Position numbers and translations under genes: made by a program. Below, piece after piece: positions 35,054-42,841 of a DNA stretch of 42,974 bases. Within the stretch, counting starts at the first letter, position 1, and every line of letters starts with the position of its first letter. A model generated the notes under the pieces. It saw nothing but the letters and a program-made list of their open reading frames with translations. It was not told where the DNA came from and ran no database searches. Source of the stretch: an uncultured Bacteroidota bacterium (GTDB taxonomy: Bacteria; Bacteroidota; Bacteroidia; AKYH767-A; OLB10). The stretch spans positions 1 through 42,974 of the forward strand of contig CAINEC010000017.1 in assembly GCA_903847585.1 (NCBI GenBank), written 5' to 3'.

Positions 35054-36793
35054 TTACGACAATCCTGTAATCACTCCATTCTTATCAATATCCATATGCT
35101 CCGAAGCAGGAGTTGCTGGTAAGCCTGGCATACGCATAATCTCTCCTAAAATAGGAATGATAAATCCTGCACCCGCTGCGTATTCAAATTCACGAACGGT
35201 AATCGTAAAGTTTGTAGGTCGACCAATTTTCTTTTCATCATCTGAAAACGACTTTTGTGTTTTGGCCATGCAAACCGGTAATTTATCAAAGCCTAATTCT
35301 TTAATCGATTTTAATTGCGACTTGGCCGTTGACGTATATTCAACGCCGTTAGCACCGTAAATTTCAGTCGCAATCGTTTTGATTTTATCTTCTACTGAAA
35401 TACTCCAGTCGTATAAAGGTTTGAAATTGTTTTTTCCTGATTCGATTTCACTCACCACTACTTCTGCTAATGCTTTCGTTCCCTCTCCGCCCTTCACGAA
35501 CCCTTGTGAAACAACCGCTTTTACTCCGTGCTTCGCACAAGCTTCAATTACAAAATCGATTTCTTCTTGTGTATCGCTTACAAAATTGTTGATTGCAACA
35601 ACAGGAGTAATTCCGAACTTCTTGCAATTCTCAATATGCTTCTCTAAGTTTTCAAATCCTTTTTGAACACGCTCTAAGCTTGCAGTGTTATACTCTTCTT
35701 TTTTCGCTCCTCCATGATGACGAAGCGCACGAATCGTAGCTACTAATACAATCGTTTCTGGTTTCAGATTTCCATAGCCACATTTTATGTCCATGAATTT
35801 CTCTGCACCTAAATCAGCACCAAAACCTGCTTCTGTTACTACGTAGTCGCCTAACGTTAGTCCCATCTTTGTTGCAAGAATTGTATTTGTTCCTTGTGCA
35901 ATATTTGCAAATGGTCCTCCGTGTAAAATAGCAGGATTACCTTCTAACGTTTGAACTAAATTTGGTTTGATAGCATCCTTTAACAAAATAGCCATCGCTC
36001 CTTGTGCATTTAACTCACGAGCGAAAACAGGTTTCTTATCAAATGTATATCCCACGAAAATAGAACCTAGTCTGCTTTTCAAATCTTCAACATCCTTCGA
36101 CATACAAAGGATAGCCATAATTTCAGAAGCCGCTGTAATATTAAATCCGTCTTCACGCGGAATTCCGTTTGCTGTTCCTCCAATACCAATTACGATATGA
36201 CGCAATGCACGATCATTCATATCCATCACACGTTTCCAAACTACGGTACGCGGATCAATATTTAACGAGCGTGTTTTACTTTGAATATTATTATCGATGA
36301 TGGCTGCTAATAAATTATTTGCTTTTTCAATCGCCGAAAAATCTCCTGTGAAATGTAGGTTAATATCTTCCATCGGTATCACCTGCGAATATCCTCCACC
36401 TGCTGCACCACCTTTAATCCCGAATACAGGTCCGAGTGAGGGCTCACGCAACACTACAATCGACTTCTTACCAATCTTATTAAGTCCTTCGTTAAGTCCA
36501 ATAGAAACAGTGGTCTTTCCTTCACCTGCTGGCGTTGGATTAATTGCAGAAACTAAAATTAGTTTGCTCTTTTTTACTTTCTCCTCATCAATCAAATGTA
36601 AAGGAAGCTTTGCTTTATGTTTACCATAATATTCCAACTCTTCGGCATCAATGCCAATTTTAGCTGCTATGTTTTTGATATGTTGGATATTAGCGCTTTG
36701 CGCGATTTCTAAATCAGAAGGGAAATTGGCCACGTTGTTTATTTTTTGTAGCTCAAATGTATTAAAATAATTGTCAAGATTTTGAAAGGTCAT
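35054..36793 (-). CDS. fhs: Formate-tetrahydrofolate ligase
   Basis: Fhs makes 10-formyl-tetrahydrofolate from formate, THF and ATP, feeding one-carbon units into purine and methionyl-tRNA formylation. The P-loop is TPAGEGKTT (residues 87-95), with [39 protein letters not shown] and [18 protein letters not shown] as family blocks. The ATG at 36793 (MTFQNL) is preferred to a TTG 9 bp earlier. The length, 579 residues, is slightly above many homologues (about 555). Eleven base pairs upstream lies an attC-like arm, so this gene borders the accessory cassette region. Confidence 0.96.
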   Translation of the reverse strand: MTFQNLDNYFNTFELQKINNVANFPSDLEIAQSANIQHIKNIAAKIGIDAEELEYYGKHKAKLPLHLIDEEKVKKSKLILVSAINPTPAGEGKTTVSIGLNEGLNKIGKKSIVVLREPSLGPVFGIKGGAAGGGYSQVIPMEDINLHFTGDFSAIEKANNLLAAIIDNNIQSKTRSLNIDPRTVVWKRVMDMNDRALRHIVIGIGGTANGIPREDGFNITAASEIMAILCMSKDVEDLKSRLGSIFVGYTFDKKPVFARELNAQGAMAILLKDAIKPNLVQTLEGNPAILHGGPFANIAQGTNTILATKMGLTLGDYVVTEAGFGADLGAEKFMDIKCGYGNLKPETIVLVATIRALRHHGGAKKEEYNTASLERVQKGFENLEKHIENCKKFGITPVVAINNFVSDTQEEIDFVIEACAKHGVKAVVSQGFVKGGEGTKALAEVVVSEIESGKNNFKPLYDWSISVEDKIKTIATEIYGANGVEYTSTAKSQLKSIKELGFDKLPVCMAKTQKSFSDDEKKIGRPTNFTITVREFEYAAGAGFIIPILGEIMRMPGLPATPASEHMDIDKNGVITGLS

Positions 36794-36803
36794 CGCGCCC
36801 AAC

Positions 36804-36838
36804 AGTCGCCAGTTTTTCCATACCCGAAACCGTTATAC
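36804..36838 (-). repeat. Unpaired attC-like arm upstream of fhs
   Basis: Read on the minus strand, positions 36835-36804 match the left arm of the palindrome at 37957 at 25 of 32 positions without gaps, including the identical 13-mer TAACGGTTTCGGG. No partner arm is found within 140 bp on the fhs side. It is inverted relative to the two complete palindromes. I read it as a remnant or end of an attC-like site. Confidence 0.55.
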
Positions 36839-36894
36839 TACAAAAGCCAAATTTGATATCTGCTCTTCTTGTTATCAGATAAATTTTTCTTTTT

Positions 36895-37023
36895 CTAACG
36901 GTCCGCGGCTTTGCGAAGCGCGGGTTTCAGGGCAATAAAGTATCAAAACTAACGGAAACTTCCAAGCAACTTGATGACTTTTTGGAACTCAAATCCCCGC
37001 GTTGTGCAAAACCGCTGTTAGTG
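36895..37023 (-). repeat. attC-like palindrome downstream of the hydrolase gene
   Basis: A 129-bp imperfect palindrome. The ends are CTAAC (36895-36899) and GTTAG (37017-37021). The arms GCGGCTTTGC/GCAAAACCGC and CGCGGG/CCCGCG pair across an unpaired 4-nt spacer, about 16 of 20 positions. The left arm has a 5-nt spacer (GGTCC) after TAAC, the right arm only 1 nt. The middle contains a second hairpin (TTCCAA/TTGGAA). Length, ends, bulges and asymmetry resemble integron attC sites oriented with the minus-strand gene. The hydrolase stop TAA (37018-37020) is within the core. Confidence 0.7.
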
Positions 37024-37960
37024 GTAGTTTTTTATTGTCGCGCCTACGTAATCTAATGCTTTGTCATATGTTTCAATTCCGTGTCCTACATTATTGAATA
37101 TTTTGGTCTCTTTCAGTGTCTTTATATGTCTTTTGGCATTATCTATTGATTTTTGATAAGGAAATAAAAGGTCTTTGTCACCAACAATTAAAAATGTATT
37201 TACTTTCATTTCTTCAAGTTGTCTATCCATATAATATGGTTTTTGCGTCTTGTCTTTATAACGACTTATTGCGAAAACCTCATAGTCAATAAGCATTTTT
37301 TCTGAAAATTCAGATAGCTTATGATTAGGTTTGGAAAAAACTGCTTTATCGAGAAATTTTGACACATTTATTTTAGTCGGTTTTAGAATAGGTAGAAGAT
37401 TAAAATACAGATTTTTAAGAGTCAAGGAAAAGGGTTGTAGGCAACCTGGGTTTAATAAAAAAACTGCTTTTATTCTTTGTGGGCTTACTATTCCCAATTT
37501 CATACAAATCAGTCCACCAAATGAAGCTCCAGCAACAAAAGCATTTCCAATATTTAGTTTGTCAAAAACTTCGGTTGCCCATATACCATAATCTAATGAT
37601 TTAATGTCTGGTGTTGCACCGTCACTTAAATTTGGAAGTCCATTGGTTTCTATCATAAAAATTCTCATTTTATGATTTAAGTTGTCAAGACCTTTATCAA
37701 AGTCCCAAATCAATGAGGTAGTTCTTGCTCCTGGGAAAATGACTAATGTGTCAGAGAATTCTTCTTTTGTGTGAATTCCCCAAACAATTGTTTTGCCAAT
37801 TGAAGTTTCGATTTCATATCGCTCATATTTCCTACCGTTATTTTTTTCTAATTGTGATACCCAATTTTCAAAATAGTTTCGGTCTGTTTTTTCGTCTTTG
37901 AAGTGTGACTTACTGTATATTTTCATTTCTCTCTATGATGTCATTTAAAATTACCACTAA
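36899..37960 (-). mobile_element. Putative single-gene integron-type cassette
   Basis: If the two palindromes are attC sites cut between G and TT of the core, the mobile unit is 1,062 bp. It contains a leader of about 34 bp, one alpha/beta-hydrolase gene and its own attC-like site. The layout (one gene filling the unit, stop codon in the core, no internal promoter recognised) is that of a classical gene cassette. No integrase or attI is seen in the window. Other explanations are a non-integron palindrome family, such as REP-like or transposon-end hairpins. Confidence 0.55.
37018..37926 (-). CDS. Alpha/beta-fold hydrolase (cassette gene)
   Basis: A 302-residue protein of the alpha/beta-hydrolase superfamily without a signal peptide. 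The nucleophile elbow is GASFGG (S135), the acid is in IVGDKDLLFP (D252 or D250) and the His in NNVGHGIETYD (H282), so the triad is complete. The oxyanion region is VIFPGARTTSLIWDF. The substrate cannot be predicted; esterase, peptidase or lactonase activity are all possible. It is the only gene between two attC-like palindromes. Its stop lies in the core of one and its start 31 bp from the other, suggesting arrival as a cassette. Confidence 0.87.
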   Translation of the reverse strand: MKIYSKSHFKDEKTDRNYFENWVSQLEKNNGRKYERYEIETSIGKTIVWGIHTKEEFSDTLVIFPGARTTSLIWDFDKGLDNLNHKMRIFMIETNGLPNLSDGATPDIKSLDYGIWATEVFDKLNIGNAFVAGASFGGLICMKLGIVSPQRIKAVFLLNPGCLQPFSLTLKNLYFNLLPILKPTKINVSKFLDKAVFSKPNHKLSEFSEKMLIDYEVFAISRYKDKTQKPYYMDRQLEEMKVNTFLIVGDKDLLFPYQKSIDNAKRHIKTLKETKIFNNVGHGIETYDKALDYVGATIKNYH

Positions 37961-38088
37961 CGGTTTCGGGCTTGGCGAAGGTGGCGATTTTCAGCACCAA
38001 GGTTGATGCGAAGAACCAAACTTTGATTACCCACAAATGTATCTGCGGAGAAGTGAACCGCCACTTTTGCCAAGCCCGTGTTATACAC
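37955..38088 (-). repeat. attC-like palindrome between the hydrolase and CotH genes
   Basis: A 134-bp imperfect palindrome with ends CTAAC (37957-37961) and GTTATAC (38080-38086). The arms CGGGCTTGGC/GCCAAGCCCG (10 of 10) and TGGCG/CGCCA (5 of 5) flank a partly paired 5-nt spacer, about 20 of 23 in all. As in the first palindrome, the left arm has a 5-nt spacer (GGTTT) after TAAC and the right arm 1 nt, and the left arms share TAACGGT and GGCTT.GCGAAG. The CotH stop codon is 17 bp away. Confidence 0.72.
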
Positions 38089-38102
38089 AGTGCAATTTCG
38101 AC

Positions 38103-41100
38103 TCATTGCTTAATAAATGGTGCGTTAAACATTCTGCCATTTTTTGAAGTGAAGTTAATTATGTAGTAACCACTCGTAAAGCTTGATACGTCAACTACAT
38201 ATTCTCCGTTTCCAGATGCAGAAAAGGGTATATTGTATTTTCTACCCATCGCATCAACAATATTTAGCTTATCTAATATCTCCGAAGAATTTACATGTTT
38301 AATGATTATTTTTTCTGAAGTTGGATTCGGATAAACTAAAATTGATTGTGAAGTCAATTCGTTGATTCCTAACGTTGAAATAAAATATGCTTTGAAAGAT
38401 ATGCTATTTGTTTGAAGCGTGTCCAAAAAGACGGCATTTAAGGTGTCTGAAATCAATCCATTTGCCTCCCAATGAGAAAATTGATAACCCGGCATTGCTT
38501 CTGCTTCTATTTTTATAGGAACTCCATCGAAGTAAATACCGCTCCAAGGATATGAATTGGGAGTAATTGTGCTGATGTTGATTTTCCCGGCATTTGCAGG
38601 AAATACATCAAGGCTGAGGTCAACTTGTTGTGGTAAATTAAACTCGCTTTGAATGTGATTTCTAACTTGTTCTGAGCGGCAGGACAATTCACTTTGATAT
38701 AATAAATGATATTGATTAAAATCGTTCATCTGGCCTGCTACATTGAGCGAATCGCCCCATCTGTAATATTCGTTTGCCATTTCGACAACGGTTTGGTTGT
38801 ACATTGAACTATCTATTGCAAGTAATCTGGATGGTAAATAAAGGGTATTCATTTGATCGGCAAATCGATTAATAAAGTAATTGCGGAATCGATCGTTTTG
38901 AATGCCTCTTAACCAAATATTCAAATGTGGATTATTGGGATCGGCCTGAAAAAGTTGCGATAGAAAATTATGATTGCAATTTACAATCCATGGTTGGTCG
39001 TTGGGTTGTAACCCATAATCCAAGTCATTTAGGATATAACGCCAACGGTAGTTTGTTGCATCCGATCGGTATAGTTTTAAATTGTTGTAATTAAATGCCC
39101 AATCCACATTGTCAATCCACATTTCGGCAATAATGTAGTCGTTGTAGTATTCCATGTCGAAATATTGATCAGCTAGGTTCCAATAATTGGTATCGATTGG
39201 ATTAAGTTGCACCAAACTATCATATGAATTGTAGAATGATTGAACGGAGCCTTCAATTGCACGAAGGTTAAATCCATATTGCGAAGAGGAAGATAGTATT
39301 TCGATGGCATCAGGGTCTGCATTTTCGGAAAGCTCGAACATCTCAGAGTTCGTTTTTTCTCTAACTTCATATAGACCCCAGTATTTCCCGTTGATATATA
39401 CTGAAGCAGGTCTCCATGCTGAATAATAGTTATTGCTTCCATCCGCCATCATTTTACAACTTGCAGCATCTTTATAGGGCAAGGTCAAATAATTGTTACT
39501 TCCATTTCTGAGGTAAAAGTCACCATACTGAAAACGGTTTGGACGGTCCGGTATTACATTGTGCATAATGGGACCATCGCCCAACACGCCATGATCAAAA
39601 TTGATACGAAATGCTCTTTGTGCACGTGAACGTGCTGACCACCCTCCATCCATCATAATTCCCGTTTTTCCGGAATGGATCAGATTATGGTTTGCTGTTG
39701 AGTCAAAATATTCAACGTATGCAGGTTTTAATAAATCCAGCGTGGGATTGTCAAACATTCCGTTAGGGCCGTACAAATTAGATGTGTCTGTAATTACCGA
39801 AATAATTGGGGTAATATGATTCAGGTTAAACAAATAACTGGCTGTTGATGTAGTGCTTGGTAGATAACCATTGATAAATGCCCTTGCTCGTAAAACTGTT
39901 GTTTGTGATATTGGAATAGACGTCCCATTCCATAAACTGGAAGTTGTGTCAGGATCGCTTCCGTCAAGCGTATAAAAGACATTCGCACTGGGCGAATTAG
40001 GGTCCGTGATACTAACAGTGAAGCCTGAAGTGTACACCCCTCCAACCATTGAAAACAAAGGAGCAATGGCATAATTTGTAAAAGGAGTTGAAAAATTGTT
40101 TGTTGCGCCTGGTGTTGGAGTCCCAAATTTTTGAATGTTTGGAGCCGAATCAGGAAAAGATCCAATACTCACACCAACTCCTTGCCCACAATTTACGTTC
40201 AAAGAACTAACTAAAACGTTCGATGGATTATATAGTTTTATTGTCTCACCATTGGAACTTATTTTGAAATTAGTGTGGTTTCTAACTCCAGTTGGGGGAA
40301 TAAAGTTCGTTTGTAATGAATTGATTCCAGTATTTGCTAGACTTAACTCAAACAACTGGAAATTTGTTGGACAAGTTGCGATTACATCAAACGCAAGCGA
40401 ATCTATGTTTCCAGCTGAAAGGCCAGCTGATATCAATTCAGTTGCCGTGTAAAGGTATTGTTGGCGAGCACCTTCGTACCAGTTGCTGTAAGCCGAAGGA
40501 TAGTCGTAGTAGCCATTCTGTAAGGTGCCCGTGCCTACATTGGTTGAGTTAAAGCGAATATTTGGGCGCTGCTGGGCATTGCTTCCACCGCTGAATCCGC
40601 ATGCGGAACCTGGGTAATTCAATGCAATAGTAGCCGAATTATATATTGTGGAACTTTGGGAATGAATGGAATTGCATTGGTAAAACGAGTTGTAGGTGCA
40701 AAGATTCAAAACAATATTTGATACGCCGTCCCAATAGAACGGAGTCGTAAAATGATGGGTGTTCCAACCTGTTTGTGGTGTAAATGTGCTATCTGTTAAA
40801 ACATTTGTAAATTGAGATGATGCGAATCTGTCTTTTCCGCTACAAAAAACTATTATGTACTCATTGGGCTGAATAATTTGATGCGGAAATGACCATTCAC
40901 CTGGGTTTGAATTGTCGCTGAGACTGTAGTTGTAAAGATCTATCGGAGTTGGCCCTGCATTGTAAATTTCAATCCAATCTTCATATTCTCCGTCTTCATC
41001 TAAGAGGGTGGGGTAATTTTTATTGCTCCCCTCGTTGATTACTAATTGGCCAAAACATACGTTCGTACATAAAACAGCGATCGTAATAAATACTATTTTA

Positions 41101-41117
41101 CAAGTTCGCATTAACAT
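38103..41117 (-). CDS. Lamin-tail/CotH surface protein with T9SS sorting domain
   Basis: A 1,004-residue exported protein. Signal peptide 1-23; lamin-tail (LTD) first half 24-97 (QLVINEGS, DEDGEYEDWIEIYN); an inserted module about 98-280; LTD second half 281-340 (HTNFKISSNGETIKLYNPSN); a chitobiase C-terminal-like domain 348-430 (VFYTLDGSDPDTTSSLW). A CotH domain spans about 435-760 with YLRNGSNNYLTLPYKDA, VYINGKYWGLYEVREK and the acidic RYILNDLDYG (D698, D700). A T9SS sorting domain from about 935 (VYPNPTSEKIIIKHV) ends in FIKQ. CotH proteins are atypical kinases that phosphorylate proteins. The ATG follows the RCC1 stop directly (TAAATG). Confidence 0.9.
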   Translation of the reverse strand: MLMRTCKIVFITIAVLCTNVCFGQLVINEGSNKNYPTLLDEDGEYEDWIEIYNAGPTPIDLYNYSLSDNSNPGEWSFPHQIIQPNEYIIVFCSGKDRFASSQFTNVLTDSTFTPQTGWNTHHFTTPFYWDGVSNIVLNLCTYNSFYQCNSIHSQSSTIYNSATIALNYPGSACGFSGGSNAQQRPNIRFNSTNVGTGTLQNGYYDYPSAYSNWYEGARQQYLYTATELISAGLSAGNIDSLAFDVIATCPTNFQLFELSLANTGINSLQTNFIPPTGVRNHTNFKISSNGETIKLYNPSNVLVSSLNVNCGQGVGVSIGSFPDSAPNIQKFGTPTPGATNNFSTPFTNYAIAPLFSMVGGVYTSGFTVSITDPNSPSANVFYTLDGSDPDTTSSLWNGTSIPISQTTVLRARAFINGYLPSTTSTASYLFNLNHITPIISVITDTSNLYGPNGMFDNPTLDLLKPAYVEYFDSTANHNLIHSGKTGIMMDGGWSARSRAQRAFRINFDHGVLGDGPIMHNVIPDRPNRFQYGDFYLRNGSNNYLTLPYKDAASCKMMADGSNNYYSAWRPASVYINGKYWGLYEVREKTNSEMFELSENADPDAIEILSSSSQYGFNLRAIEGSVQSFYNSYDSLVQLNPIDTNYWNLADQYFDMEYYNDYIIAEMWIDNVDWAFNYNNLKLYRSDATNYRWRYILNDLDYGLQPNDQPWIVNCNHNFLSQLFQADPNNPHLNIWLRGIQNDRFRNYFINRFADQMNTLYLPSRLLAIDSSMYNQTVVEMANEYYRWGDSLNVAGQMNDFNQYHLLYQSELSCRSEQVRNHIQSEFNLPQQVDLSLDVFPANAGKINISTITPNSYPWSGIYFDGVPIKIEAEAMPGYQFSHWEANGLISDTLNAVFLDTLQTNSISFKAYFISTLGINELTSQSILVYPNPTSEKIIIKHVNSSEILDKLNIVDAMGRKYNIPFSASGNGEYVVDVSSFTSGYYIINFTSKNGRMFNAPFIKQ

Positions 41118-42527
41118 TTATTCTAATACAATTTTGAATGTTTGATTAAACATGTCACCAATTCTTAAAAAATAAAGGCCTTTCGAGTTATGGCTTAAAT
41201 CAATGGTTGTGTTTTCTGATATACGGCCTTCTGATTTAACTTCTCCTAACAGATTGTAAATTTGGAAATCAGAATCAACATACTCTTGGGCAGCGACCAG
41301 AAAAAGCAAACCGGATGTTGGGTTTGGAAAGAGGGTTGCCTCAAAGTTTTTTGGGGCCTCAAATATTGCAAGTGTAGTACAATTGACCGTCTGAGGCGTT
41401 GCTTGATTCAGGTTATTTCCTATACCCATTTGACCTAGACCATTACTCCCCCATGCCCACAGAGTTCCATCTGATTTGATTCCCGAAGAAAATTCCATAC
41501 CTCCACTAATTTTAATAAAATTGTTATTTATGGAAGATAATATCATTTGAGGTAAGGTTTGAACACCTCCTACATTTCCATTACCCATTTGGCCAATGTA
41601 ATTTCTTCCCCATGACCATACTGTTCCATCGTTTTTAATTGCGAGATCATGATCTGCTCCCGCACTGATATCTGTCCAATAATTATTTGTTCCAATTTGA
41701 GATGGTATCGGAATAACTACAAAAGGAGTGTCTGTAGTAATGTCGTAACCCCATGACCAAATGGTCCCATCAGTTTTAAGGGCCAATAAATGAGAGTAAT
41801 TACCAAAATCCAGTTGGCTCCATGATGTATCAGTTCCAATTTGTATCGGTGTATTATTGAGTGGCAATCCGTTATTTACAAAGTTTGCGGTATTGTCCCC
41901 CCAGCACCAAAGTGTTCCATTAAATTTAATAGCTCCAGAAAAGTTCGCGCCAGCACTGATTTGCTTCCAATCGTTATCGCTCCCTATTTGCAATGGAGTA
42001 GTTTGATAGATTGGTGGACAAAATGTGCAGGTGCTTAATCCATTACCAACCTGTCCCGTATTATTTAATCCCCATGCCCATAACGTATTGTTTGATTTTA
42101 ATCCAAGAGCATGTTGCCCTCCAGCGCTGACTTCAATCCAATCATAATCATTTCCAATTTGAACTGGGTAGTAGGTGTTTAAATTTGTGGTGTTATTTCC
42201 TCCGATAGCAGGATCTGGGAATGACCCCCATGCCCATAATGATCCATCGTTTTTAATCCCCAATGAAAAATTTTCACCCGCTGAGATGTCTGCCCAATTA
42301 TTTTGCGTCCCTATTTGAATCGGAGTAATGTAATATGGAATTGTCGGCAAGCCAATACCCAAATCACTGGAGCTGCCCCACCCCCACAAGGTTCCATCAT
42401 TTTGAATTGCCAATTGATGGCTGGAACTGGCACTCACTTTGTCCCAGCATTGTGCAAACAAAATATTTTGATGAAGGATAAACAATAGTAGTATTAAACA
42501 ATGTATTCTGCGTTTGAGACTTTTCAT
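41118..42527 (-). CDS. RCC1-repeat propeller protein with T9SS sorting domain
   Basis: A 469-residue exported protein starting at ATG 42527 (MKSLKRRIH; an earlier frame start adds 9 residues without a signal-peptide pattern). Signal peptide 1-26 (ending NILFAQ). Seven RCC1-type repeats follow, each with 'W..iSAG..fslgIKnDGtLWaWG', for example ADISAGENFSLGIKNDGSLW, giving one complete seven-bladed propeller. The C-terminal sorting domain starts LFPNPTSGLLFLV and ends RIGDMFNQTFKIVLE. RCC1 propellers bind proteins or other ligands; the partner is unknown. It is translated directly before the CotH gene. Confidence 0.91.
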   Translation of the reverse strand: MKSLKRRIHCLILLLFILHQNILFAQCWDKVSASSSHQLAIQNDGTLWGWGSSSDLGIGLPTIPYYITPIQIGTQNNWADISAGENFSLGIKNDGSLWAWGSFPDPAIGGNNTTNLNTYYPVQIGNDYDWIEVSAGGQHALGLKSNNTLWAWGLNNTGQVGNGLSTCTFCPPIYQTTPLQIGSDNDWKQISAGANFSGAIKFNGTLWCWGDNTANFVNNGLPLNNTPIQIGTDTSWSQLDFGNYSHLLALKTDGTIWSWGYDITTDTPFVVIPIPSQIGTNNYWTDISAGADHDLAIKNDGTVWSWGRNYIGQMGNGNVGGVQTLPQMILSSINNNFIKISGGMEFSSGIKSDGTLWAWGSNGLGQMGIGNNLNQATPQTVNCTTLAIFEAPKNFEATLFPNPTSGLLFLVAAQEYVDSDFQIYNLLGEVKSEGRISENTTIDLSHNSKGLYFLRIGDMFNQTFKIVLE

Positions 42528-42841
42528 GCTTATTTCTTTTTTGATTAATTCCAAGTGTAATACTAAATTTTCATTTTTTGTTAAGGTTCGGCTCTAGCTG
42601 TCTTGTTTGCATTGTGAATAACGTTTTGGAGCTAAAAGAAGTGCGGATTTGAAACCGAAATATTTCCTACCCACACAATATTATTTAGTTGCCGAAATAT
42701 TGCCTCTTTTTTTGCCTACATAAAAATAAGAAACTTTCGCGAAGCGACAACTTGTAGGCAAAAAAACTTATACTTCCGCCCGCATTTTTTTTAGGTACTG
42801 TTAAGGGCTGGCTTTGCTTTATTTCTATTCTTGGCTATTTG
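42528..42841. other. 314-bp spacer with repeats; possible degenerate attC-like site
   Basis: No gene is seen. The spacer holds a perfect 14-bp inverted repeat, TTTTTTTGCCTACA (42707-42720) and its complement (42753-42766), with a 32-nt loop. A direct repeat CCGAAATATTKCCT lies at 42655-42668 and 42692-42705. A pair of outer arms, TAAC...CTAAAAGAAGTGCGG (42619-42646) and CCGCATTTTTTTTAG...GTTA (42780-42803), could be the ends of a 185-bp degenerate attC-like site. That is longer than usual and poorly paired near the ends. The promoter of the RCC1-CotH operon should also lie here but is not recognised. Confidence 0.4.

Noticed and set aside
36801-36838. Reading the arm upstream of fhs as part of a complete palindrome
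   Set aside because: No complementary arm occurs within 140 bp on the fhs side, so only a half site is claimed.
36895-37023. The palindrome as an intrinsic terminator of the hydrolase gene
   Set aside because: There is no T run after the stem on the minus strand at the right distance, the two arms are about 60 bp apart, and a second copy with matching core ends lies before the gene.
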